Source: Beta vulgaris subsp. vulgaris (taxonomy: Eukaryota; Streptophyta; Magnoliopsida; Caryophyllales; Amaranthaceae). From it: 64,000 nucleotides of DNA. This document shows positions 49,640 to 59,250 of this stretch, in pieces. The DNA lies in NCBI RefSeq assembly GCF_026745355.1, contig NC_079204.1, forward strand, positions 50,309,128-50,373,127, written 5' to 3'. The notes beneath the pieces were generated by a model. That model worked only from the letters and a program-made list of their open reading frames with translations, had not been told where the DNA came from and made no database searches. The position numbers were made by a program, and so were the translations under genes. Each line of letters begins with the position of its first letter. Within the stretch, counting starts at the first letter, position 1.

Positions 49640-51090
49640 ACTCCAAAAAAGGGGTTAAGTAAACGCCCTGCAATCTTTCTAAAGCGCTAACGAGCTAGAC
49701 TCAGCATCAGGAGAAAAGTTAGACGAGGTCCCTTCAGGCTTACTGAATCGAGTAAGAAATAGACAGATTATGTAACAGTTATGGCAAGACGAAGGGACGA
49801 ATCCAAAGGCTCCCTTGCTTGATTATCGGACAAGAAAGATTAGCCAAGCTAAAGCTGCTCGGCCCTACCTGATTAGGAATGCAAGGCCTTTCCTTCGAAA
49901 GTGTTTATTTTTTATTTTTTTTGAATAAAATTTATATCGCTTTAAAGGCGTCCTTCGATCAAGCGTTGAGAAAGGGGATAAAGGTTAGGAGTCAGACTAG
50001 ATAGTTGACATAAATGGGCCAGACCCAGTCATTTTTCAAGAGCAACGTCCTTTGATCGAGCCTTGAGAAAGGGGATTAAGGTTAGGAGTTAAAAAGGTAG
50101 GTGACTTACTTAGTGCTTGCATTAAGGGCGTGACCAATCATCTGGTTGAATCAGAAATTAACTTCTCTATTAATAGAGGCAAGCAATGGAGGCGCGATAT
50201 TTCCTTTGTCCTCCCCCCCACCCCCTTATTTTTGCCTTATCACTAGAGATGGCAGCGGGTAGGATCTAGACAGGGTCCTCTAAGATCTAGATCCGTTTTT
50301 TTAGGCAAGGATCCATATCCTACTCGGATCCACTGGGTAATAAGAATGAGGATCCAAATCCATATCCGTATGGATCCTACGGATCCGGGTCCTAAACGGA
50401 TCCTTGCTTATTGTCTTCAAACTACCCTAATTTTCACAAAAATTAAAGATTTTAAATAATAAAATCATATAATATCAACCAAAAAATACATTTAATTTTT
50501 ACAAAATAACCATTGCAACTACTTACAGCTATTCAATTATCAAGCTGTAGATTAATTAGCAACCCAATTTTCCAACTTAACTATCCAGTAAATTCGCATA
50601 AAATCACACATTAATTAGATCAAATCTGAAATTCAATCGAAAATCCGTTTTACAGCATGTTACAACTAATATTATCAAAATATAATATTAAATAATAATA
50701 TTATTATAAATTAAAACGGGTAAACGGATTTGGATCTGGGTAATTAGTTAGGACCAGGTCCAGATCCGTTTTTTCAAGGAGTATCCAGATCCGTCAAAAA
50801 TGGATCTGGATCCACGGATCCGGGAAGGATCAATTACCCACTGCCATCTCTACTTATCACTAGTGATTACTCCCGATAGGAAGCTCCGCTTTTCCATTCA
50901 TAGAGAAATCCTAACAATAAGCCCTCGAGCCTCCTTTTCGTTGCGTTCCTCATAAAAGCGCTTGCCATTTGTTGGTTATTAGGGGCAACCCGAAAATGTT
51001 CAGTTCGAAATATGGCTTTCAAATTAAGTTCTGGAAAGTCGAGGGTACCATGATAGTCTGGGGTAGCGTATATTACGCCCGAGGTCTCTC
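49640..51090. other. Possible organelle-derived DNA, split by a hAT element
   Basis: Segments 49640-50235 and 50861-51090 differ from their surroundings in base composition and texture and resemble plant mitochondrial intergenic sequence, without a gene. A roughly 45-bp unit (GAGAAAGGGGATAAAGGTTAGGAG) occurs twice, at about 49969 and 50066. The organelle origin is a guess from style only. Confidence 0.3.
50244..50852. mobile_element. hAT-type element, TAGAGATGG family
   Basis: Ends TAGAGATGGCAGCGGGTAGG and ACCCACTGCCATCTCTA are inverted. CTTATCAC flanks it perfectly (50236-50243, 50853-50860). Both ends carry many GGATCC / ATCCGGGT-type motifs, and the middle is AT-rich. Same terminal family as 36768-37350. 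Confidence 0.92.
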
Positions 51091-51099
51091 GAGCCTTCT

Positions 51100-51650
51100 A
51101 AAGATTGAAATGACTATTTATTTTTTTCAACCCCATGTAACCTTCTCTCTTATCTTTTCTTCTCTTTCACTTGATATGCTTCTTTTTTCCTTTTTCTTGA
51201 TCACTAAAATCTCTAAATTTTACAGAAATTGTGGATCACAGATTATTACACGATGAAGTAATACATATGAATCCCTTAAAAAAGTAATAAAATTTGAAAC
51301 TCAATCATTCTCTTTCAAAATTTATTGCTCCATCACAATCTTAGAAACCATATTTCATCGAGGACACTCAGCGCACCCACCCCCTATAAATTATGTTGTC
51401 AATTGCTTCAGTTAAAGACTTAAAAGGTCATGTTGTTGGGCATACCTGACCCATAGGTGGTGCTATTGCAAATTTGCAATCAAGTTTGTTTTCAGTTAGA
51501 TTATTATTTATTTCAATTGGCAACAAATATGTCGAAAAAATCAATTTAATTTGAAAAATTTGTGTAACAGAAGGATATTTTTTTAGTTAACAACCCAGCA
51601 TAATGTTAGAAATTGGTTGTTGGAATATATTGATTTGTATTGTGAACTTG
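51100..51650. other. Intergenic DNA, nothing recognised
   Basis: No gene or repeat is supported before the TRIM target duplication. Confidence 0.4.
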
Positions 51651-51655
51651 TGATG

Positions 51656-51728
51656 TGATAGAGTATAAATCTATTCCTGGGGCCTCAACCATCAGCTTAA
51701 GCTTTTGGTTGAGTTGGTCCTTTTAACA
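51656..51728 (+). repeat. Left 73-bp LTR of the TRIM
   Basis: TG...CA termini, TATA-like GAGTATAAATC near the start, and a direct match to 56695-56767. Confidence 0.92.
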
Positions 51729-51740
51729 TGGTATCGGAGC
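51729..51740 (+). other. Primer-binding site at the TRIM/Copia junction
   Basis: TGGTATCGGAGC directly follows the left LTR and matches the 3' end complement of initiator-Met tRNA, with one change from the usual TGGTATCAGAGC found at 56549. Confidence 0.8.
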
Positions 51741-51816
51741 TACTCTAGTTCTGAGCTTTTTTTTTTTTCGATCCTTCTGTTTTTTTTTCGTTTGGTTTGT
51801 TTCTCCTGTTTTCATC

Positions 51817-54800
51817 ATGACTGATCAGGAGAAGTCAGTAACATATGAACCCTTCACTCCATATTATCTTCATCCAAGCGAGGGGACCGGTGCGGTTATT
51901 AGTCCTATCTTACTCAAAGGCGATAACTATGAAGAGTGGTCTCGTTCTCTTCGCAATAATCTGCGTGCAAAGAATAAACTTGGGTTCATTGACGGTACGA
52001 TCGCGGTTCCGGCTGCCACGTCTGCCGATTATGCACAATGGGGTATCGTAAACTCTATGCTTGTTGCTTGGATTTTTAATACTCTTGATATTTCTGTTAG
52101 ATCTACTATGCGTTTTCCTGAACATGTTAAATCTTTGTGGGATGACCTGCGTGATCGTTATTCTCTTGGTAACGGTCCGCGTATTTTGGAATTAAAAAAT
52201 CAAATTCGTGATTGCCGTCAAAATAATCGACCAGTGGCTGTTTATTTTGGTGAACTTTGTCGTTTGCAAGATGAGTTGTTTAGCTATTGCAAATTACCTG
52301 CTTGTACTTGTAGTGCTGCGTCTGAGTATGTTCGGCTTCGTGAAACTGAACAACTTCATCAGTTTTGTATTGGTCTTGACTCTAAAAAGTTTGGTACTCT
52401 TGTTTCGGGTCTCTTGATGCTTGATCCTCTGCCCTCTCTTAATGTTGCTTATGCTAAAATAATCTCTGATGAGCGTAAGCAGACGGTTTCCGAGGCCCAG
52501 GATACCACTCGTGCTACTGTTGTTGGGTTTGCTGCAGGTGGTAACGCTCCTGGACGTAGTAGTAAGGGGGTTGGTGGTTCAGATGTGCGTGTGTGTGCTC
52601 ACTGTGGGCGTCACGGTCATGAGCAGGACCGGTGTTATGAGCTGCATGGTTGGCCAGCAGGTCGTGGGGGTCGTGGTTCTAGTGGCCGGGGTGGCCGTGG
52701 CGGTCGTGGCCGTACCTCTGCTGGCCGTGGTACTGAGCGTAACTTTGCTGGCAGCATGGGGTCTACTTCGCGTTCTTCCTCGGCTTCGGTTATTGATGAT
52801 AGTGATCGTTCCGGTGCTCCTACTTTGAGTAATGAACAATGGGGGCAGCTTATTGCGGCTCTTAAAGGCTCCACTCCTTCATCCTCTTCGGAAAAGTTAT
52901 CGGGTATGTATGATTCTAATGCCTGGATAGTTGACTCTGGTGCTTCCAACCACATGTCTGGTAATTTGTCTTTATTCTCTAAGTTGCGTACTATATCTTC
53001 TCCTGTTCGTTTGCCTAATGGGCAAAGTACTACGGCATCCAAGGAAGGTTGTGTTGTTTTATCCAACGATTTAGTTCTGGACCATGTTCTCTATGTTCCT
53101 GAACTAGAATGTAACTTGTTGTCTGTAATGCAACTTTTTGATATTCAGAAATTTATTATTGTTTTCTCTGACAAATTTTGCACTATTCAGGACCACACTT
53201 TGAAGAACCTGATTGGAGTGGGGATGCCGTGTGATGGGGTCTATCTTTTCAAGCCAGTTCGTGGTCGTCCGTTGCAAGCAAATAAAGTAGCTGTTGGTGA
53301 TGAGGCTGAGTTATGGCATAGACGCTTAGGTCATCCATCTATGAAGGTTGTTTCATCATTACCTGGTGTTGTTAGTCATGGTCTCAAACACGATTGTGCT
53401 ATTGATTGTCGTATTTGTTTCATGGGTAAACAACCTCGTAATAGTTTTTCTGTTAGTTCTAAACGAGCTTCTGATATTTTTGATTTGGTACATTGTGATA
53501 TTTGGGGACCTAATAAAGTTTTGTCTAGTGGTAATGCTCGTTATTTTCTCACTATTATTGATGATTGTTCTCGTGCCACTTGGGTTTATTTAATGATGGG
53601 CAAACATGAAGCAAGTCAATTAATTCGTGAGTTCTACGCTATGGTTAAAACTCAATTTAATAAACGAGTCAAAGTTGTTCGGAGTGATAATGGACAGGAA
53701 TTTTTAAGCTTAGGCTCTTTCTTTTCTAAAAAGGGCATTTGTCATCAAACTAGTTGTGTTGACACTGCTCAGCAAAATGGTCGGGTTGAGCGAAAACATC
53801 GGCATATTCTTAATGTTGCCCGTGCATTACGTTTTCAGGCAAAGTTGCCTAAGTACTTTTGGGGAGAATGTGTTTTAACTGCTGTTCATCTGATTAATCT
53901 TACTCCCACTTCGGTTTTACATGGCAAAACTCCTTATGAATGCTTGTATGGTTCTGTTCCTTCTTATGAGCATGTTCGTGTTTTCGGTTGCTTGTGTCAT
54001 GTTGCTAATCGTCCTCGTATCAAGGATAAGTTCGATTCTCGTTCCCGCAATTGTATCTTTGTTGGTTATCCTTTTGGCAAAAAGGGTTGGCGGATGTATG
54101 ATTTGGATACTGGTGATTTTTTTGTGAGTCGTGATGTTGTTTTTGTCGAAGATCAATTTCCGTACCTTGATACTCTTTCGGACTCTGCCAAATTGCAATG
54201 GGAATCCTATTTTTCACAACCCATTTTGTGGGACGATGAGCGCCCTTCTACCATTGTGGGCGAGTCTGCTGGGTCCTTGTCTCCTGCTGGGCCGTCTCAT
54301 ACTGAGCCTTCACTTGCAGCCCCTGCTGGGCCGGTTCGTATTGGTGAGATCGAGTGTGCGATCTCTTCGCCTTCTCCTGTGTTGCCCTCTTCTCCTGTCG
54401 AGTTGGGTCGTGGTCGTCGTACCAAAGTCACTTCTTCCAAGCTTCGTGACTATGTTACTAATACTATTGTTCGTCCCAAGATAGACCCCCCTTCTCCATC
54501 ACATGCTTCTCCTTCTCCGTCACGTTCTTCAGGTAACGTTTTTGATATTGCTTGTCATGTGAATTACGATAATTTTTCTGTTCGTCATCGTTGTTTCTTA
54601 GCAGCTGTCACTCAGGGCCTTGAGCCTTCATCCTTTCGAGAGGCTATGCAGCAACCTGGTTGGCGCAAGGCTATGCAGGAGGAGATAGATGCTCTTGAAC
54701 GAAATGGTACTTGGTCTTTAGTTGATTTGCCTCCCGGCAAGCGTGCTATTAGTAGTGGTTGGGTTTACAAGATCAAGTATACTTCAACTGGAGCGGTTGA

Positions 54801-56157
54801 GCGTCTTAAAGGTCGTCTTGTTGTACATGGTAATCGGCAAATTGCCGGTGTTGATTATAATGAAACATTTGCTCCAGTGGCTAAAATGGGCACTGTTCGT
54901 ATTTTCTTAGCTGTTGCGGTTTCTCTTAATTGGGAATTACATCAAATGGATGTTCATAACGCTTTTCTGCATGGCGATTTAGTAGAGGAGGTTTATATGA
55001 AGCTTCCTCCTGGTTATCATAGTCCTTCTCCAGGGAAGGTATGTCGGTTGCACAAGTCTTTATATGGTTTAAAACAGGCCCCTCGGCAATGGTTCGCTAA
55101 ACTCTCTCGTGCCTTACTTGATTTTGGTTTTACTCAGTCCTATGCCGATTATTCACTGTTTAGTTACACTAAAGGGCCGATTTCTCTGCATGTGCTTGTA
55201 TATGTTGACGATCTCATTATTGCTGGTTCATCTGCTGATGCTATTCGTCATTTCAAACTATATTTGTCGTCTTGTTTTCATATGAAAGATTTGGGTCATT
55301 TGAAGTATTTTTTGGGTATTGAAGTTGCTCGTAGTCCTTCTGGTCTTTTCCTTTCTCAGCGCAAGTATACCTTGGATATATTGACTGAGTCTGGTATGTT
55401 AGGTTGTAAACCTATTGACACGCCGATGGAACAAAACCATCGCCTTGCTTCCGCTGTTGGTGCTCCTTATGCTCATCCTGAACAGTATCGTCGCCTTGTT
55501 GGTCGTTTGGTTTATTTGTCTGTTACTCGACCTGAGTTGAGTTATGCTGTGCATACTCTCGCCCAGTTTCTTAGTGATCCTCAGGTTCCACATTGGGATG
55601 CTGCTATTCGTGTGTTGCGCTATTTGAAAGGCAGTCCAGGGCAGGGCATTCTTCTCCGTCCTCTTCGTGATTTGACTTTGTCCGCTTTTTGTGATAGTGA
55701 TTGGGCGGCTTGTCCTTTGACTCGTCGGTCTATTACTGGTTATATGGTGTTCTTAGGGCGTTCCCTTGTTTCTTGGAAGACTAAGAAACAACCTACTGTG
55801 TCCCGTTCTTCAGCTGAAGCTGAATATCGTGCTATGGCTGTGGCTACTTGTGAGCTTAAGTGGCTTAAGTCCGTTTTGTTCTCTCTTGGTGTTCTGCATT
55901 CTCGGCCTATGAAGTTGTTTTCTGATAGTCAGTCTGCTCTCCACATTGCTCACAACCCTGTGTTTCATGATCGTACTAAGCATATCGGCGTGGATTGCCA
56001 TTTTGTTCGAGATGAGATTGTGTCCGGCAACCTTTCTCCGTCTTATGTTCCTACTGGTCATCAGTTAGCTGACATTCTCACTAAGGCCTTGGGCCGTCGG
56101 CAGTTTCAGTTCCTTCTTCACAAGTTGGGCATTCGGGACTTACATGCTCCAACTTGA
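51817..56157 (+). CDS. Copia (Ty1) retrotransposon Gag-Pol polyprotein, intact
   Basis: One uninterrupted 1446-codon frame encodes everything needed for retrotransposition: capsid, protease, integrase, reverse transcriptase and RNase H. From the N-terminus come a Retrotran_gag_3/UBN2 Gag (about 17-220), a Gly/Arg-rich stretch and a CCHC knuckle (CAHCGRHGHEQDRC, about 259-272). Next are the protease motif DSGASNHM (about 372) and the integrase zinc region (HRRLGHPS ... CRICFMGKQ, from about 501). The integrase catalytic D, D, E lie near 561, 624 and 659 (VHCDIWG, RSDNGQEF, QQNGRVERKH). RVT_2 reverse transcriptase starts about 948 and contains YVDDLI (about 1129). The RNase H region (SAFCDSDWA, SSAEAEYRA) lies about 1290-1350. 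The domain order, with integrase before RT, defines Copia. No stop or frameshift is seen, so the protein could be functional. Its own LTR is the 192-bp repeat downstream, not the TRIM LTR. Confidence 0.97.
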   Translation: MTDQEKSVTYEPFTPYYLHPSEGTGAVISPILLKGDNYEEWSRSLRNNLRAKNKLGFIDGTIAVPAATSADYAQWGIVNSMLVAWIFNTLDISVRSTMRFPEHVKSLWDDLRDRYSLGNGPRILELKNQIRDCRQNNRPVAVYFGELCRLQDELFSYCKLPACTCSAASEYVRLRETEQLHQFCIGLDSKKFGTLVSGLLMLDPLPSLNVAYAKIISDERKQTVSEAQDTTRATVVGFAAGGNAPGRSSKGVGGSDVRVCAHCGRHGHEQDRCYELHGWPAGRGGRGSSGRGGRGGRGRTSAGRGTERNFAGSMGSTSRSSSASVIDDSDRSGAPTLSNEQWGQLIAALKGSTPSSSSEKLSGMYDSNAWIVDSGASNHMSGNLSLFSKLRTISSPVRLPNGQSTTASKEGCVVLSNDLVLDHVLYVPELECNLLSVMQLFDIQKFIIVFSDKFCTIQDHTLKNLIGVGMPCDGVYLFKPVRGRPLQANKVAVGDEAELWHRRLGHPSMKVVSSLPGVVSHGLKHDCAIDCRICFMGKQPRNSFSVSSKRASDIFDLVHCDIWGPNKVLSSGNARYFLTIIDDCSRATWVYLMMGKHEASQLIREFYAMVKTQFNKRVKVVRSDNGQEFLSLGSFFSKKGICHQTSCVDTAQQNGRVERKHRHILNVARALRFQAKLPKYFWGECVLTAVHLINLTPTSVLHGKTPYECLYGSVPSYEHVRVFGCLCHVANRPRIKDKFDSRSRNCIFVGYPFGKKGWRMYDLDTGDFFVSRDVVFVEDQFPYLDTLSDSAKLQWESYFSQPILWDDERPSTIVGESAGSLSPAGPSHTEPSLAAPAGPVRIGEIECAISSPSPVLPSSPVELGRGRRTKVTSSKLRDYVTNTIVRPKIDPPSPSHASPSPSRSSGNVFDIACHVNYDNFSVRHRCFLAAVTQGLEPSSFREAMQQPGWRKAMQEEIDALERNGTWSLVDLPPGKRAISSGWVYKIKYTSTGAVERLKGRLVVHGNRQIAGVDYNETFAPVAKMGTVRIFLAVAVSLNWELHQMDVHNAFLHGDLVEEVYMKLPPGYHSPSPGKVCRLHKSLYGLKQAPRQWFAKLSRALLDFGFTQSYADYSLFSYTKGPISLHVLVYVDDLIIAGSSADAIRHFKLYLSSCFHMKDLGHLKYFLGIEVARSPSGLFLSQRKYTLDILTESGMLGCKPIDTPMEQNHRLASAVGAPYAHPEQYRRLVGRLVYLSVTRPELSYAVHTLAQFLSDPQVPHWDAAIRVLRYLKGSPGQGILLRPLRDLTLSAFCDSDWAACPLTRRSITGYMVFLGRSLVSWKTKKQPTVSRSSAEAEYRAMAVATCELKWLKSVLFSLGVLHSRPMKLFSDSQSALHIAHNPVFHDRTKHIGVDCHFVRDEIVSGNLSPSYVPTGHQLADILTKALGRRQFQFLLHKLGIRDLHAPT

Positions 56158-56164
56158 GGGGGGG
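56154..56164 (+). other. Polypurine tract of the Copia
   Basis: The stop codon TGA runs into a G-rich tract immediately before the first 192-bp LTR, the expected plus-strand primer position. Confidence 0.75.
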
Positions 56165-56356
56165 TGTTAGGAAATCCGGTTGATATTAGGATTTCCTATA
56201 GTTTGTTATACCTTCCTATTTTTGTGGATATTCTTAGATACTTTCAGTTGAGGAGTTTTAGGCTTGTTAGGGTTATTCCCTTGTACTATATATATTCTGT
56301 GATTATGTGAATGAAAGGTTAAGCCGTTTTCTCCACAAGTCTATTCCATCTTAACA
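56165..56356 (+). repeat. 192-bp Copia LTR, first copy
   Basis: TGTTAGGAAATCCGGTTGAT ... CATCTTAACA, with a TATA-like CTATATATATTC. It follows the polypurine tract as a 3' LTR should. Confidence 0.92.
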
Positions 56357-56548
56357 TGTTAGGAAATCCGGTTGATATTAGGATTTCCTATAGTTTGTTA
56401 TACCTTCCTATTTTTGTGGATATTCTTAGATACTTTCAGTTGAGGAGTTTTAGGCTTGTTAGGGTTATTCCCTTGTACTATATATATTCTGTGATTATGT
56501 GAATGAAAGGTTAAGCCGTTTTCTCCACAATTCTATTCCATCTTAACA
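56357..56548 (+). repeat. 192-bp Copia LTR, second tandem copy
   Basis: Directly abuts the first copy (...TTAACA|TGTTAGG...) with no bases between. I see one difference, ACAAGTC against ACAATTC. A primer-binding site follows at 56549. No copy of this LTR exists upstream of the ORF. Confidence 0.92.
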
Positions 56549-56694
56549 TGGTATCAGAGCCAGTGTGACATAAAGGTCACGGGTTCGAATCTCATCACCC
56601 CCTCATTGTTAAGTGGAATATTTAGCGCCAGGTATGAGGGAGACCTGTGCTGCATCCACACTTCAAGCCCAAAGGGCTCTTGCGTGAGGGGGCG
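56549..56694 (+). other. TRIM interior with primer-binding site and polypurine tract
   Basis: TGGTATCAGAGC starts the segment and GTGAGGGGGCG ends it before the right LTR. A GGTCACGGGTTCGAATCTC stretch resembles a tRNA T-arm but no tRNA fold is present. Confidence 0.75.
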
Positions 56695-56767
56695 TGATAG
56701 AGTATAAATCTATTCCTGGGGCCTCAACCATCAGCTTAAGCTTTTGGTTGAGTTGGTCCTTTTGACA
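56695..56767 (+). repeat. Right 73-bp LTR of the TRIM
   Basis: Matches 51656-51728 and is followed by the TGATG duplication. Confidence 0.92.
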
Positions 56768-56772
56768 TGATG

Positions 56773-57470
56773 AAAAGGTTATTCTGTTTGGTGTATAATT
56801 GGATGATATGGTAGGAGAAACTTTGTGGGAATGATATCTTTTTATTGACTCTTGTATCTTGCTTGCTTACATTCACACATATATATACTAGTGCTTTGTC
56901 GGTTTAGCATTCTACAATTTTCTAATCATAGTTCTAGATTAGTCTAGCTACTTGTTTAGTTAGAGTTAGTAGATTTTTCCTTAGTCTTTTCTAGAATTAC
57001 ACAACTTAGATTTTTCTAGAGTTATTACATAGCTTAGATTTTTGTAGATTATTCTAAGTTTAACACATAATTAGCAAACTTAACAACATTATTACATTAA
57101 TTCTTTATTTTAGTCCTTACACCAAATGAGCTTAAAGCCAATTAATTAATTAGGATGACACTTCTATAGTCAGCTGTAAGTGCTAACTAATTCGGAGATT
57201 TCGTCATATTTGGAGGGGAAGAAATTCAAAACGTATTCATTTAGAGAGGTAATCAAGAAGATGATGAAAGATTGTCATAGTGGTAGCAAAATATAAGTAC
57301 TATTAAATTAATTAATAGCTGAACATCTGCGAGGAAGGAGACATGGGAGGTCAGCAAACTATGAATTTAATAAGTAAAACTTTATCTTGATCCATGTATG
57401 GACCAAATGCAATCTTTCATTCTGGGATGTGGATTGGCTCGGGAATTTCAACCATTATAACTTAAAAAAA
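56773..57470. other. Intergenic DNA, nothing recognised
   Basis: AT-rich; some TAGATTTTTCTAGAGTTA-like short repetition near 56990-57060. No gene. Confidence 0.4.
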
Positions 57471-57472
57471 TA

Positions 57473-57727
57473 CCCCATTCGTTTCATAATATAATGCTTA
57501 TTTTATTTTTACACAATTTTCAAGATCTACTTTTGACCTTCGATATTTTCACTTTCTTATTAGTAAAAAATAGAAAAAGATGATATAATGAAAGTGCATA
57601 TTGAGGCGAATCTAACAGGATCCCAAATGAATATGTTTTCTTGTTGAGGCATATGAATAATCTAACAAGATTATAAAGTTTGACCCATCTAAAATGAAAC
57701 ATGCACTAAATTATGAAACGGAGGAAT
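57473..57727. mobile_element. Stowaway-like MITE
   Basis: Left CCCCATTCGTTTCATAATAT and right AATTATGAAACGGAGGAATT are inverted and flanked by TA. It resembles the element at 39923. Confidence 0.75.
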
Positions 57728-57866
57728 TATTATTTTAGAAAGCTCGAAATTGGAGGAACATTTATATATTACCATATCTATTAGAAATGAATAACAGATA
57801 GTGCGCTAGTGCGAAAGAACCCGTCAAGTTAATATACTCCCCAAACTATTATTGATATTATTAGTT

Positions 57867-58614
57867 TTTTGTGGGGAAAGATCAATTAAAATAGTGTTTT
57901 GGTTTGAAAACACCATTTAAATTTTTTTTTGGAGGAAAAGACTAATTAAAATACTTCAGTTGGCAATTTAACACCGCATTATGATTGTCAGCTCAAATTG
58001 TCAACTTTCCAGCATTGACAATTTCTTTCCCTCCAAAACCTCGATTTCTTTTGTTTTGTCTTGTTTTCCCCTTCTTACTATTTAAAAGCCCTAATTTCTC
58101 CCAATTTCCCTCATTTTATTGAAGTTCAAGCTCTCATCCTCAACCTTGCAGTGAATAGAAGTACTAGTTAGAGAACTTGGAGCAAGTGCACTCGTCTGAG
58201 TTCGTAGAGAAGAAACGGGTGAACCCAGATCAGAATTTAGGCTTATTGTTGTTGTTGGTAAACGAAAATGTGGAACAATGTGAGTGAGTGAGGAAAGAGG
58301 AAGAGAGAGAGTGTTAATTAGTGATAAGATGGAGAAGTGCGTAAGAAGGAGAAGAAGACCATGACATGAAGATTTTAGAGAGAGAAAAAAGATGGGGATC
58401 TCGTAAAATAGAGAGGAGAAAACAAAAAATGTGAGTTGACAAAACAAAAAAAACTGAGATTTTGGGGGAAACCAATTGTCAACGCCGGAAAGTTGATAGT
58501 AATATGTTGTTTAGTTGCCAACGGAACTATTTTATTTGGTCCTTCCCTTCAAAAAAAAATTAAAGTGGTATTTTCCTACAAAAATCCTATTTTAATTGAT
58601 CCTTCCCTACAAAA
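57867..58614. mobile_element. MULE-type foldback element
   Basis: Long inverted repeats start TTTTGTGGGGAAAGATCAAT and end in the complement (ATTGATCCTTCCCTACAAAA). Further matches include GTCAACTTTCC and its inverse GGAAAGTTGA. The interior carries a 118-codon minus-strand open frame (58091-58447), low-complexity and without a known domain, possibly a captured gene leader. Confidence 0.7.
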
Positions 58615-58992
58615 TAATATATTTATTATCATTATTATTCCTTTTGATAGGTATTCATGATTTCATCCCCAAATTAAGAATATATTTTGCACTGCAATTG
58701 AAAATTACGTCTTACTAGTGACCAAAATATAAGTTTTGTATCATTGTATGCATCATCGTTAGAAAGAGATGTCCTAATTTATTATTTGCAGTTTCTTGGT
58801 GCAATGAGATTAGAAAGGTGTTCGGTGGCAATTCAACCATTTCCCAAACTTGCCTACTTTTGGAGTTACCCCCTCAAGTCCTCAATCAAATATTTGTAGA
58901 ACAAGATTCAATCCTTTTTTAAAAAAAAAAAAAATACTTGAAATCATCTGCAAATTAAATTGCAATACTAAGAAATCTTTTTACGAACTGAT
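58615..58992. other. Intergenic DNA, nothing recognised
   Basis: No gene or complete repeat. Confidence 0.4.
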
Positions 58993-59250
58993 TTAGGTCT
59001 GTTCTCTCCAACTTATTTTCAGTTCAGTTCAGTTCAATTGCAATCAATTCAAATCAGTTCAGTATTTTTCTTTGGATATATATTAAATATCAAATAACTA
59101 GTTTAGTTCTTTTTTATCTTGTATATTTTTGTTTTTTCTCGATATTATTTCTTTATTATAAGAATTTTTAGTTCAGTTCAGTTGCAATCTATTCACTTCA
59201 GTTTAGTTCAATCATTTAATTCTCTAATAATAAAACAATGATAATTATTA

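Larger units (their letters stand above)
51656..56767 (+). mobile_element. TRIM element containing an autonomous Copia body
   Basis: Identical-length 73-bp LTRs (51656-51728 and 56695-56767; TGATAGAGTATAAATC ... CCTTTTRACA) differ at about one position. They are flanked by the 5-bp duplication TGATG (51651-51655, 56768-56772). After the left LTR comes a primer-binding site (TGGTATCGGAGC, 51729), a T-rich leader and a complete Copia gag-pol ORF with a G-run polypurine tract. Two head-to-tail 192-bp LTRs of a different sequence follow. Then come a second primer-binding site (TGGTATCAGAGC, 56549), a short TRIM interior and the right 73-bp LTR. The outer element is a TRIM; the inner part is a foreign Copia genome. 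Confidence 0.88.

Noticed and set aside
52469..53066. Extra genes overlapping the Copia ORF
   Set aside because: Other-frame shadows of the Gly/Arg-rich region; no independent support.
56549..56600. tRNA gene or SINE after the tandem LTRs
   Set aside because: The box A-like part is the retroelement primer-binding site; there is no tRNA fold, and it lies inside a TRIM.
58091..58447. Leucine/serine-rich 118-aa secreted protein
   Set aside because: Lies within the noncoding interior of a foldback element with no start context, family or introns; at best a captured leader.
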